A stretch of 64,000 nt of DNA from an uncultured Lachnospiraceae bacterium. GTDB taxonomy: Bacteria; Bacillota; Clostridia; Lachnospirales; Lachnospiraceae. The stretch is from positions 1 to 64,000 of the forward strand of contig CAMBAN010000002.1 of assembly GCA_945864145.1 (NCBI GenBank), read 5' to 3'. The first letter of the stretch is position 1. Each line of letters starts with the position of its first letter. The notes under the pieces were generated by a model, which was not told the DNA's origin, ran no database searches, and worked only from the letters and a program-made list of their open reading frames with translations. Made by a program: the position numbers and the translations under genes. Shown here piece after piece: positions 29,968-40,002 of the stretch.

Positions 29968-31134
29968 TTATTTCAATACAGTCTGAATAACAACAGAAGT
30001 ATCCTTAATCAAATCAATTAATTTTTCTTCTGTAACCGTCTGTCCAAATTTGTCTTCTAATACACGAAGCACCGGTCTTTCAGGGAAATGATTATTCTGT
30101 CTGACAACCACAGCTTTTTCTCCTGTATTTGTCATTACCTTTGAGCCAACCGGATAAACGGCAATCATCTGTAAAAAGGTTTGTACAATATCATTATCAT
30201 ACCAAATTCCACTATAATTTCTGATGCAGTTAATCGCTTCATGTACTCGCACTCTTGCTTTTCCAATTCCACAAATCAATTCATCAAATTCATCACAAAC
30301 ACCAAGTACCTGACATGGTCTGGACATCAAATCCGTTCCCAAAGGATATCCGGAGCCATCCTTATGCTCATGATGATTTAATATCATATTTTTTGCTTCT
30401 TCAGAAACCCAGTCTTCTTTCTTTACTGCTGTATACGCATAAATGGTATGTTTCTTGTATTCCTCTTGTTCCTTTGCAGGTAAAAAATGAATATCCTGGT
30501 CTTCATAACGAACTACTAAATAACGTAAGCCTAAATCATGAATCAAAGAACTGACACTAATGTCATAAACATCTTTTTTTGACATTTCCAGTTTTAATGC
30601 AACTAAAGTAGCTGTTGTACATACAGAAAGTGAATGTTCGTAAATATCAGCACTTCTTTCCTTTACATCATATACTTTTTCCATTACAGAATTTTCTTCC
30701 AAAATATCTGTAATAATATTTTGTGCAGTTTCTGCTAACTGCTCCAAACCTTCTGTATGTTGATAAACATGCATCTCAAGAATATCTTTTACTTTATCCT
30801 TGATTTTGCGTTCTACGTCATCACGCAAAATTTTAATCTCTTCCATAGAAATTCTTGATGGATTTTTTGCCACAGGTTCTTTCTTAGTCTTTGTTTCTTC
30901 TTTTTCTTCCACTTTCGATTCTGTCTCAATTGCTTTTTCTTCTACAACAGAATTTTCTTTCTGCGCAACTTTATCCTCAATATATACAGTTACTATAGAC
31001 AAATCTTGAAGCTTTTGAATATATTCTTCTTTAATTTCTGTCCCTTTGGTCAGCAGAACTGTATAGTCCTCCTGCATGACGTCTCTTGCCAGTATGTCTC
31101 CCTCTTTTAAGCTATCTACCGTTACTAATTTCAT
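29968..31134 (-). CDS. HD-GYP domain protein (putative c-di-GMP phosphodiesterase)
   Basis: SSLIHDLGLRYLV ... MILNHHEHKDGSGYPLGTD (HD...HHExxDGxGYP). Confidence 0.85.
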   Translation of the reverse strand: MKLVTVDSLKEGDILARDVMQEDYTVLLTKGTEIKEEYIQKLQDLSIVTVYIEDKVAQKENSVVEEKAIETESKVEEKEETKTKKEPVAKNPSRISMEEIKILRDDVERKIKDKVKDILEMHVYQHTEGLEQLAETAQNIITDILEENSVMEKVYDVKERSADIYEHSLSVCTTATLVALKLEMSKKDVYDISVSSLIHDLGLRYLVVRYEDQDIHFLPAKEQEEYKKHTIYAYTAVKKEDWVSEEAKNMILNHHEHKDGSGYPLGTDLMSRPCQVLGVCDEFDELICGIGKARVRVHEAINCIRNYSGIWYDNDIVQTFLQMIAVYPVGSKVMTNTGEKAVVVRQNNHFPERPVLRVLEDKFGQTVTEEKLIDLIKDTSVVIQTVLK

Positions 31135-31150
31135 CTTTACGCCCTCCAGT

Positions 31151-31684
31151 TTATTCCCCTTCTGTTACTTCCGTGTTTCCTTTCATTGCTCTCTCAACAG
31201 CAACTTTTTCTTCATTACTTAATGGAATATTTGAATCACCATTAGTTACTCTCTTTGTATAAGAATAGCAGCCTGCACTACTATGGACTGAGTTAATGAT
31301 TACACCATCATTTTTCTCATCTAATAATGCAATCGCAAAGCTAAGCTTACCGCCCATTTCCTTAAAAGCATCATATTTTACTAATCCTAATTTTTGGAAA
31401 GTAGTCTTATGTTTTGCAAATAGCTCCTCAATATCTCTCTTATTTTTTTCTACACCTGCTTTGATAAAGACATTATCTTCATATAATGCCATAATATCCT
31501 TTTCCAAACTACTTGCATTCTTACCCTGCATGAACTTTCTATATTTCTTTTTGAATGCATTTATTTGCGCAAATGCAACAATTACTAAAACGAAAAGTAC
31601 AATGGAAATAATCGCCAATACTAATAATAAAATACCAATATCTACATTTCCTAAACCAATCATACTTAAAAAACTACTGTTCAT
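31151..31684 (-). CDS. DUF4446 family protein
   Basis: FIKAGVEKNKRDIEELFAKHKTTFQKLGLVKYDAFKEMGGKLSFAIALLDEKNDGVIINSVHS; adjacent to parB. Confidence 0.8.
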   Translation of the reverse strand: MNSSFLSMIGLGNVDIGILLLVLAIISIVLFVLVIVAFAQINAFKKKYRKFMQGKNASSLEKDIMALYEDNVFIKAGVEKNKRDIEELFAKHKTTFQKLGLVKYDAFKEMGGKLSFAIALLDEKNDGVIINSVHSSAGCYSYTKRVTNGDSNIPLSNEEKVAVERAMKGNTEVTEGE

Positions 31685-31700
31685 CTCTGGTTGTCCTCCA

Positions 31701-32609
31701 TTAGTCTTTTTGCTCCATAGTAGCTAAGAATTCTGTTAATCTTTCTAAGTCTTCATTAGAATAGAACTCTATTTCAATTTTTCCTGCTCCGTTATTGCCT
31801 TTGGCACTGATTGCTACTTTTCTGCTCATACGTTCCTTTAACTTATTTTCAAGGTCCTGATAAATATATAATAAACTCTTTGGTGTTTCTTCCTTAGGTG
31901 GTTTTTGTTTAGGATTTGTAATACTTTTTACCAGCTTTTCTACTTCACGCACACTGAGTTTTTCGTCAAAAATTTTCTGTGCAATTTGTAGCTGTAACTC
32001 CGGATCTTCAATCGTTATCAATGCTCTTGCATGTCCGGTCGAAAGCATGTCATCAATAATCATTTGCTGTACACCATCACAAAGTTTTAATAAACGCATA
32101 CTATTTGTAACTGCTGTACGACTCTTAGATACTCTCTCTGCTACTTCATCTTGCTTTAAATTGAACTCTGTTAGAAGTCTCTTATAAGCAAGTGCTTCTT
32201 CAATAGGATTTAAATTTTCTCTCTGTATGTTTTCAATTAGAGATATTTCTACAATTTCCTGATTAGAATAATTTTTTACAATAACAGGTACTTCCTTTAA
32301 TCCGGCAAGCTTTGCTGCTCTCCATCTACGCTCACCTGCTATGATTTCAAAATAATCTCCTCTATCTTGTACTAAAATTGGCTGCAATAATCCAAACTGC
32401 TTGATTGAATCAGCTAATTCCTGTAATGCATCTTCATCAAAATTTTTTCTTGGCTGTTCTCTATTAGGCTCAACTTTATTTATTTTCACAAGCATTTCTG
32501 CATGTTTACTCGTAGTTTCTTCTTTTTGTTGTTGCGGTTTATTGCTGATTACCATTTCACCCGCAGGAATTAGTGAATCCAGCCCTTTACCCAATCCTCT
32601 CGCTGCCAT
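31701..32609 (-). CDS. parB: ParB/Spo0J chromosome-partitioning protein
   Basis: MAARGLGKGLDSLIP, IKQFGLLQPILVQ, EIIAGERRWRAAKLAG, LIENIQRENLNPIEEA. Confidence 0.94.
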   Translation of the reverse strand: MAARGLGKGLDSLIPAGEMVISNKPQQQKEETTSKHAEMLVKINKVEPNREQPRKNFDEDALQELADSIKQFGLLQPILVQDRGDYFEIIAGERRWRAAKLAGLKEVPVIVKNYSNQEIVEISLIENIQRENLNPIEEALAYKRLLTEFNLKQDEVAERVSKSRTAVTNSMRLLKLCDGVQQMIIDDMLSTGHARALITIEDPELQLQIAQKIFDEKLSVREVEKLVKSITNPKQKPPKEETPKSLLYIYQDLENKLKERMSRKVAISAKGNNGAGKIEIEFYSNEDLERLTEFLATMEQKD

Positions 32610-32612
32610 ACT

Positions 32613-33380
32613 TTATCCTCTCCTTCTACTGATCACTTCTTTTGCTAATGCCATATAGCTTTCCGAACCTGCCGACTTTGGGTCATACAGATTGATTGGC
32701 AATCCATAGCTTGGTGCTTCTGCCAATCGTATATTTCTCGGAATAACTGTTTTATATACATTTTGTTTTAAATGATTTTTTACATTTTCTACGACTTGTG
32801 CAGACAAATTGGTTCTGGAATCATACATAGTAAATACGACTCCTTCCATTTCCAAATCAGGATTTAATCTTTCTTTTACTAAATTTACAGTGTGGATTAA
32901 CTGACTGAGTCCTTCCAATGCATAATATTCACATTGAATTGGAACTAAAATAGAATCTGCTGTTGTCATAGCATTGATGGTCAGCATGCTTAAAGATGGC
33001 GGACAATCGATAATAATAAAATCATATCTGTCTTTTATGTAATCTACTTCATTTTTTAAAATAAATTCTTTCTTTTCTACACCAATTAGTTCAATCTCTG
33101 CTGCTGCAAGGTTGACATTAGATGGGATAATGGAAACATTTTTTATTACATCTTTTAGTAAGCAGTCTTCAATAGAACAATCTCCTAAAATCAGCTCATA
33201 AATTGTATTTTCCAAATTATTTTTGTCAATACCATATCCACTGGTTGTATTTCCCTGTGGGTCAATATCAATAACTAATACTTTTTTCCCCTTTGCCGCG
33301 ATACATGCAGATAAATTAATAGAAGTGGTGGTCTTTCCAACGCCGCCCTTCTGATTAGCAATCGCTATGATTCGTCCCAT
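32613..33380 (-). CDS. parA: ParA/Soj chromosome-partitioning ATPase
   Basis: MGRIIAIANQKGGVGKTTTSINLSA, deviant Walker A; IDIDPQGNTTSGYG. Confidence 0.94.
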   Translation of the reverse strand: MGRIIAIANQKGGVGKTTTSINLSACIAAKGKKVLVIDIDPQGNTTSGYGIDKNNLENTIYELILGDCSIEDCLLKDVIKNVSIIPSNVNLAAAEIELIGVEKKEFILKNEVDYIKDRYDFIIIDCPPSLSMLTINAMTTADSILVPIQCEYYALEGLSQLIHTVNLVKERLNPDLEMEGVVFTMYDSRTNLSAQVVENVKNHLKQNVYKTVIPRNIRLAEAPSYGLPINLYDPKSAGSESYMALAKEVISRRRG

Positions 33381-33480
33381 ATTGTTCCTCCCATTCTCTG
33401 GCACGGTTTATTTTTTTATTATAGCACTTCTATTCTTATTAAGCTATAAAGTTTTATGTATTTTCTACGATTACATAAAA

Positions 33481-33496
33481 TGTTTCACGTGAAACA
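33481..33496. promoter_or_regulatory. parS site 1
   Basis: Exact TGTTTCACGTGAAACA, inside a 36-bp perfect palindrome (33471-33506). Confidence 0.95.
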
Positions 33497-33605
33497 TTTT
33501 ATGTAAATATCATTTTATTCATATTGCTCAAAAAAGGAGATTATTCAAAAGTAAATTGCTTTCACCACTGAACTTATAATTTCCTATTTTTATAAAAAGA
33601 AGGAA

Positions 33606-33621
33606 TGTTTCACGTGAAACA
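33606..33621. promoter_or_regulatory. parS site 2
   Basis: Exact TGTTTCACGTGAAACA, inside a 28-bp perfect palindrome (33600-33627) followed on the minus strand by CTTTTTA. Confidence 0.95.
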
Positions 33622-33649
33622 TTCCTTTATGTCATCAATTTATGTTTGA

Positions 33650-34297
33650 TTAATGGATTTTAACAAGCCCATTTCGAATAGCAAAGATAGCTGCCTGCGT
33701 TCTATCGGAGCAGTCAATCTTTTTGAATATATTGGATAAGTGATTTTTTACAGTTCGTTCACTGATTCCCATCTTCTCTCCAATTTCCTTATTTAGTAAA
33801 CCAAGTGCTACATAACGAATAACATCTTTTTCTCTATCTGAAAGTTTATTAAATTTGTCTGCTTCCATATCTCTTGCCATAAGCTTTGCATTAAGCAAAG
33901 GAATCAGACTAGGTTGAATAAATCTCTTACCGGCGCAAACATAATGAACCGCTCGTAAAAGTTCTACACTATCTGAACTTTTTAAAAGATATCCATCAAT
34001 ATCTAAGTCGATACAAGAAACCAGGAAATCAATATCGTTATTTGAGGTCAATATCAATACCTTGCTCTTCCATCTTTTCTTTTTTAAACATTTTAAAAAT
34101 TCAATGCCATTCATTTCCGGCATATTGATATCCAAAATAATTAAGTCGGGTTTATCTTCCTTTTCGCAAAGTAAGTTCAGAGCCTCTTTTCCATTACCGG
34201 CCTCTAAGACAACTTTACAATCGCCTTCAAACTCCAAAAGTTTACGGATACCTTCTCTTACCATTTTGTGGTCATCGACCAACATTATCTTAATCAT
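33650..34297 (-). CDS. NarL/LuxR-family response regulator
   Basis: Receiver MIKIMLVDDHKMVREGIRKLLE...DLIILDINMPEMNG; HTH LSDREKDVIRYVALGLLNKEIGEKMGISERTVKNHLSNIFKKI. Confidence 0.92.
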   Translation of the reverse strand: MIKIMLVDDHKMVREGIRKLLEFEGDCKVVLEAGNGKEALNLLCEKEDKPDLIILDINMPEMNGIEFLKCLKKKRWKSKVLILTSNNDIDFLVSCIDLDIDGYLLKSSDSVELLRAVHYVCAGKRFIQPSLIPLLNAKLMARDMEADKFNKLSDREKDVIRYVALGLLNKEIGEKMGISERTVKNHLSNIFKKIDCSDRTQAAIFAIRNGLVKIH

Positions 34298-34328
34298 AAA
34301 AACACCCTCACATTCCAGTACTTCTCTT

Positions 34329-35054
34329 TTAAGATAATGGTTCTTTAGAAGGTAATCCTGCTTTACGAGGATATTTTTTAGGAGTAGTTTTTACTTTTTT
34401 TATCTGAAATAAATTTCGATAAATATCCGAATGCGGAAGCGTAAATTCAGTCTGTTCTCCAATTTCACCACCCAGAAGCTTGATTGCTCTATCCGCATTT
34501 TTCGCTTCTTCTACAATTTTTTCAGACTTATAAGAAATAAAGCATCCACCACAGGTAACATACGGCAAACAATACTCACTCAAAGTTGCTAAATTTGCTA
34601 CTGCCCTGGAAACACACAAATCATAACCTTCTCGTTTTCCTGCTTCTTTCACATAGTCCTCTGCTCTACTATGTACAGCTTCTATATCAGTTAATCCCAG
34701 CTGCATAATAACTTCATTCAAAAATTTAACTCTCTTGCCCAAAGAATCTAATAAAGTAATCTCCAGATTTGGAAAAGCTATTTTTAATGGAATACCAGGA
34801 AATCCTGCACCTGTTCCTATATCAATCACTTTTCTCTTTTCTGTGCAGTCAACTGCTTTACACAAAGACAGACTGTCTAAAAAGTGTTTTATGACCACTT
34901 CGTCAAACTCTGTAATAGCAGTAAGATTCATAAAACTATTCCACTCAATTAATAATTCATAATATTTTATAAATTGATTCACTTGCTCATCAGAAAGTGT
35001 AATTCCAAGCTCAGCTAAGCCATCATAAAATACCTGCATACGATATTTATCCAT
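34329..35054 (-). CDS. rsmG: 16S rRNA (guanine527-N7)-methyltransferase
   Basis: IDIGTGAGFPGIPLKIAFP, LDSLGKRVKFLNEV, SRAVANLATLSEYCLPY. Confidence 0.94.
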   Translation of the reverse strand: MDKYRMQVFYDGLAELGITLSDEQVNQFIKYYELLIEWNSFMNLTAITEFDEVVIKHFLDSLSLCKAVDCTEKRKVIDIGTGAGFPGIPLKIAFPNLEITLLDSLGKRVKFLNEVIMQLGLTDIEAVHSRAEDYVKEAGKREGYDLCVSRAVANLATLSEYCLPYVTCGGCFISYKSEKIVEEAKNADRAIKLLGGEIGEQTEFTLPHSDIYRNLFQIKKVKTTPKKYPRKAGLPSKEPLS

Positions 35055-35072
35055 TTTTACCTCAATCTCTAT

Positions 35073-36992
35073 CTATTCTTTTTTCTGTTTTGATCCATAA
35101 TGCTCCAAATAAACTAGTAATACAGAAATATCAGCCGGTGAGACACCACTGATACGCGAAGCCTGTCCAACAGAAACAGGCTGAAATTTCTTTAGCTTCT
35201 GTCTTGCTTCCAAACGTAAGCTTTGGATATCATCATAATCAATAGAAACAGGTATTTTTTTATTTTCCATTTTTTTATACTGTTCAACCTGCTTTAATTG
35301 TCTTTTGATATATCCATCATATTTAATATTGATATTAATCTGTTCTATCACATCAGGAGAAAGTGGCTTTCTATCAGGATCAATTTCCGCAAGCATTTCA
35401 TAAGATAATTCCGGTCTGCAAATCAATTCCGCAAGAGAAGCTGCTGTTTTGAGCCCTGAGCTTCCTTTACTCTCCAAAAATGCCTGCACCTCATGGTTAG
35501 CACCAACCTTCGTCTGATAAAGACGTTCTGTTTCTTCCTTAATTAATGTCTCTTTTTCACAAACATAATCATACTGCTCTTTTGTAACAAGACCTGCCTC
35601 ATAACCAATCTTTCTCAGTCTCAAATCAGCGTTATCCTGACGAAGAAGTAAACGATACTCAGAACGTGAAGTCATCATACGATATGGCTCCAAATTTTCC
35701 TTTGTAACCAAATCATCTACCAAAACGCCAATATACGCTTGTGAACGGTCTAAAACAATCTGCTCTTTTCCCTGTACAAAAAGACCGGCATTCATACCGG
35801 CAAGCAAACCTTGTGCTGCTGCCTCTTCATAACCACTGCTGCCATTAAACTGTCCGCCACTAAACAAACCTTGAATCGATTTAAATTGTAAAGTAGCATA
35901 AAGCTGTCCCGGATTGATGCAATCATACTCTATTGCATATGCATTTCTAACAATTTTACAATGTTCCAGTCCCGGAACTGTACGATACATCGCAAGCTGT
36001 ACATCTTCCGGTAAAGAAGAACTCATTCCTCCTACATACATTTCGTTTGTATGTAAGCCTTCCGGTTCAATAAATACCTGGTGTCTTTCCTTGTCGGAGA
36101 ATTTTACAACTTTGTCCTCAATAGACGGACAGTATCTAGGTCCTGTTCCTTCTATAATTCCAGCATAAATAGGAGAACGATCCAAATTATTTCTAATAAT
36201 ATCATGTGTATTTTTATTGGTATAGGTTAACCAACAAGAAACCTGATCAATCTGTACATCCTCTGGATTTGTAGAAAAAGAAAAAGGAACCACTCTTTCA
36301 TCACCAAACTGTTCCTCCATCTTAGAAAAATCAATGGAACGTTTATCCATACGAGCCGGTGTACCTGTTTTGAAACGACGCATTTCAATTCCAAGCGATT
36401 TTAAAGAATCCGTCAGATAATTCGCAGCCTGCAAACCATTAGGACCAGTATAAGTAATAGCTTCTCCGCAAAGACAACGTGCTTTTAGATAAGTACCCGT
36501 ACATAAAACAACTGCCTTTGCTTCATAGATTGCCCCTGTATACGTTTTTACCCCTGTGATTTTTTTAGTAGCAAGTCCATCCGGTGTTTCTAAATCCTCT
36601 GCCAAGAGTTCTACTACTTCTGCTTGTTTAATTGTCAAATGCTCCTGATTTTCCAAAACCTTTCGCATAGCTCTGGAATACTCAGCTTTATCTGCCTGTG
36701 CTCTTAAAGAATGTACTGCAGGACCTTTAGAAATATTTAACATCTTTGATTGAATAAAGGTCTTATCAATATTTTTACCCATCTCGCCACCTAAGGCATC
36801 CAACTCACGTACCAGATGACCCTTAGAAGAACCTCCAATATTCGGATTACAAGGCATTAATGCAATACTGTCTACACTAACTGTAAACACAACTGTTTCC
36901 AGTCCCATACGCGCACAGGCAAGTGCTGCTTCACAACCTGCATGTCCTGCACCAACTACACACACATCTACTTTTTCTCTTATCTCAGGCAT
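35073..36992 (-). CDS. mnmG: tRNA uridine-5-carboxymethylaminomethyl modification enzyme MnmG/GidA
   Basis: [65 protein letters not shown]. Confidence 0.96.
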   Translation of the reverse strand: MPEIREKVDVCVVGAGHAGCEAALACARMGLETVVFTVSVDSIALMPCNPNIGGSSKGHLVRELDALGGEMGKNIDKTFIQSKMLNISKGPAVHSLRAQADKAEYSRAMRKVLENQEHLTIKQAEVVELLAEDLETPDGLATKKITGVKTYTGAIYEAKAVVLCTGTYLKARCLCGEAITYTGPNGLQAANYLTDSLKSLGIEMRRFKTGTPARMDKRSIDFSKMEEQFGDERVVPFSFSTNPEDVQIDQVSCWLTYTNKNTHDIIRNNLDRSPIYAGIIEGTGPRYCPSIEDKVVKFSDKERHQVFIEPEGLHTNEMYVGGMSSSLPEDVQLAMYRTVPGLEHCKIVRNAYAIEYDCINPGQLYATLQFKSIQGLFSGGQFNGSSGYEEAAAQGLLAGMNAGLFVQGKEQIVLDRSQAYIGVLVDDLVTKENLEPYRMMTSRSEYRLLLRQDNADLRLRKIGYEAGLVTKEQYDYVCEKETLIKEETERLYQTKVGANHEVQAFLESKGSSGLKTAASLAELICRPELSYEMLAEIDPDRKPLSPDVIEQININIKYDGYIKRQLKQVEQYKKMENKKIPVSIDYDDIQSLRLEARQKLKKFQPVSVGQASRISGVSPADISVLLVYLEHYGSKQKKE

Positions 36993-37013
36993 TTATACCA
37001 CACTTTCTACTTC

Positions 37014-38441
37014 CTATTTTCCCATACAGAATTTACTAAATATTTCTTCCACCAAATCATCTTCGACTTCTTCTCCGATAATTTTTCCTAATGAAGCATA
37101 GGCACTCATCAAATCGATGGAATAAAAATCCTCCGGCATATCATCTGCCAGACTTTGTTTTACCATTTGCATACTTTCATAAGCCTCCTCCAAGGCCTCT
37201 TTATGACGCTTATTGGTAATGTAAAGCTCATCATTAGTAGCAATTTTTCCAGAAAAGAACATATCCTTAATCGTCTGTTCAAAAACTTCCATTCCTGTAC
37301 TTTCTTTTGCAGAAATACGAAGCACCGTCAATTTCTCATTCTTATAGGGAAGCTCTGACTGCTGCATCTTTTCATAAGCTCTGGAAAAATACTCTTTTAT
37401 CAGATTTTCATCCACAACAGACTCTAAATCTGTTTTATTTAAAAGAACAATTACTTTTTTATCTTTAATTAAAGAAATAATCTTTTCATCATTTTCATCT
37501 AATGGCAGTGAGGAATCAACCACATAGATAATCAAATCAGCATTCTGTGCATATTGAAAAGCTTTTTCCACACCAATTTTTTCAACGACATCCTCTGTAT
37601 CACGAATACCGGCTGTATCAATAATATTTAAACCGATACCATGTAACCTGATGCTTTCCTCTAATACATCTCTTGTAGTTCCCGCAATATTGGTAACAAT
37701 TGCCTTATCCTCACCAAGTAATGCATTTAATAAGGAAGATTTTCCTGCATTTGGTTTTCCGACAATCACTGTATTAATGCCATCTTTAAGCATTTTCCCG
37801 TTATCTGCACTATCAATCAGCTTTTTTAAGGTCTGACTGATTTGCTCTGTTTTTTGGGCTAATCTGTCATGGAAACCATCTAAGCTTATATGCTCCGGGT
37901 CATCTAACGCTGACTCAATAAAAGCAATCTCATAAATTAACTCATCTCTTAACGCATGCACCTTTTCAGCGACAGCTCCCTTTAACTGTTTCACAGAGGC
38001 TTTCAAAGCGAATTCATTTTTTGCATGAATCAAATCCATAACAGCCTCAGCCTTTGATAAATCGATTCTACCATTTAAAAAGGCTCTTTTGGTAAACTCA
38101 CCGGGCTCTGCCAAACGACAGCCGTTCTTTAGAACGACCTCTAAAATGCGGTTCATAACTAAAATACCACCATGACAGTCTATTTCCACAGTATGCTCTC
38201 TTGTATAAGTATTAGGAGCTTTCATAACAGCCACCATAACCTCATCAATCATTTCTTCGCCATCATAAATATAGCCATAATGAATGGTATGGCTTTCTAC
38301 TTCTGACAATTTTTTTATTCTGTTTTTGGAACGATAAACGCGGTCTGCGATGGAAATTGCATCCTCTCCACTCAATCGGATAATACCGATACCGGAGTCA
38401 CTGACAGCAGTCGCAATTGCAGCTATTGTATCTGTTTTCAT
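37014..38441 (-). CDS. mnmE: tRNA uridine-5-carboxymethylaminomethyl GTPase MnmE/TrmE
   Basis: DTIAAIATAVSDSGIGIIRLSG, GKPNAGKSSLLNALLGEDKAIVTNIAGTTRDVLEE, C-terminal IFSKFCMGK. Confidence 0.96.
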   Translation of the reverse strand: MKTDTIAAIATAVSDSGIGIIRLSGEDAISIADRVYRSKNRIKKLSEVESHTIHYGYIYDGEEMIDEVMVAVMKAPNTYTREHTVEIDCHGGILVMNRILEVVLKNGCRLAEPGEFTKRAFLNGRIDLSKAEAVMDLIHAKNEFALKASVKQLKGAVAEKVHALRDELIYEIAFIESALDDPEHISLDGFHDRLAQKTEQISQTLKKLIDSADNGKMLKDGINTVIVGKPNAGKSSLLNALLGEDKAIVTNIAGTTRDVLEESIRLHGIGLNIIDTAGIRDTEDVVEKIGVEKAFQYAQNADLIIYVVDSSLPLDENDEKIISLIKDKKVIVLLNKTDLESVVDENLIKEYFSRAYEKMQQSELPYKNEKLTVLRISAKESTGMEVFEQTIKDMFFSGKIATNDELYITNKRHKEALEEAYESMQMVKQSLADDMPEDFYSIDLMSAYASLGKIIGEEVEDDLVEEIFSKFCMGK

Positions 38442-38718
38442 GAAACGCCTTCTTTTTATTGATTATTAAACATAGATAGTTTATTTTATCTCATTTTATT
38501 GGGCTTTTCAACCGGACAATCACGAAAAAAAAGAGATAATACGCCTTTTAAATGATTATGTAAATAGACCTCTTCCTAAAAAATACTTTGTATACAAAAA
38601 AAACCAAATTTTAAAAATGTAAGTGCTTTCATTTTTTATAAAAAAGTAGTAAACTAAAAGTACGCTTTTACTATAAAATTGATAAATGAAATTAAAAAAT
38701 TTATTTTGGAGGTATACC

Positions 38719-39912
38719 ATGAACATTTTAGTAATCAATTGCGGTAGTTCATCTTTGAAGTATCAGTTAATCGACAGCGATTCTGAAGCAGTACTTGCAA
38801 AAGGTCTTTGTGAAAGAATCGGTATCGAAGGAAGTGTTTTAACACACACAGCAGCAGGAAAGGATAAGGTAGTTATCGAAACACCTATGCCAACACATAC
38901 AACAGCTGTAAAGCTTGTTATTGATGCCTTAACAGATGCCAATCATGGTGTTATCAACTCTGTTGATGAAATTGCAGCAGTTGGACACAGAATTGTACAT
39001 GGTGGAGAAAAATTCACTTCCAGTGCTATCATCACTGATGAAGTTATTAAAAATATCGAAGAATGCAGCGATTTAGCTCCATTACACAATCCGGCTCACT
39101 TAATCGGTATCAACTCTTGTAGAGAGCTTATGCCAAACGTTCCTATGGTAGCAGTTTTTGATACTGCTTTCCATCAGACAATGCCGGAAAAAGCATATTT
39201 ATACGGACTTCCTTATGAATATTATGAGAAATACAAGGTAAGACGTTATGGCTTCCATGGTACAAGCCATGATTATGTTTCTGCAAGAGCTGCTGAAATC
39301 CTTGGTAAAAAGAGAGAGGATATGAAAATTATCGTTTGCCATTTAGGAAATGGTGGTTCTGTTTCTGCTGTTGACCATGGCAAGTGTGTAGATACTTCAA
39401 TGGGTCTTACACCATTACAAGGTATTATTATGGGAACACGTTCCGGTGATATTGACCCAGCTATCTGCGATTTCATTTGCCAGAAGGAAGGTCTTACTTC
39501 TCAGGAAATGAACAACGTATTAAATAAAAAATCAGGTGTACTTGGTATGTCAGGCGTTTCTTCCGACTTCAGAGATGTGGAAGCTGCCGCAAAAGAAGGC
39601 AATAAACGTGCAGCCAATGCATTAGATGCTTACTATTATAGTGTAGCTAAATACATCGGTGCTTATGTTGCAGCAATGAACGGTGTTGATGCCATTGCTT
39701 TCACAGCAGGTGTTGGTGAGAACAACATTTCAGGACGTGTAGAAATTGCAAAATACTTAGGATACCTCGGAACAGAAATTGATACAGAAAAGAACAATGT
39801 CAGAGGTGTTGATGCTGTTATTTCCAAGGACGGCAGCAAAGTTGCATTACTTTGCGTACCTACTAACGAGGAGTTAGCTATTGCAAGACAAACACTTGCA
39901 TTAATTAAATAG
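38719..39912 (+). CDS. ackA: Acetate kinase
   Basis: [19 protein letters not shown]...; [47 protein letters not shown] before ATG 38719. Confidence 0.96.
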   Translation: MNILVINCGSSSLKYQLIDSDSEAVLAKGLCERIGIEGSVLTHTAAGKDKVVIETPMPTHTTAVKLVIDALTDANHGVINSVDEIAAVGHRIVHGGEKFTSSAIITDEVIKNIEECSDLAPLHNPAHLIGINSCRELMPNVPMVAVFDTAFHQTMPEKAYLYGLPYEYYEKYKVRRYGFHGTSHDYVSARAAEILGKKREDMKIIVCHLGNGGSVSAVDHGKCVDTSMGLTPLQGIIMGTRSGDIDPAICDFICQKEGLTSQEMNNVLNKKSGVLGMSGVSSDFRDVEAAAKEGNKRAANALDAYYYSVAKYIGAYVAAMNGVDAIAFTAGVGENNISGRVEIAKYLGYLGTEIDTEKNNVRGVDAVISKDGSKVALLCVPTNEELAIARQTLALIK

Positions 39913-39929
39913 TTTTCTTTTTTGTAAGT

Positions 39930-39960
39930 AAAGCTCCCTTTTAAAAGGGAGCTTTTTCTT
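39930..39960 (+). terminator. Intrinsic terminator after ackA
   Basis: AAAGCTCCCTTTTAAAAGGGAGCTTTTTCTT, 26-bp perfect palindrome then T-rich tail. Confidence 0.85.
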
Positions 39961-40002
39961 GTATACTAACTGTATCAGTAATTCAAAAAAAGAGGTCAAT
40001 TC

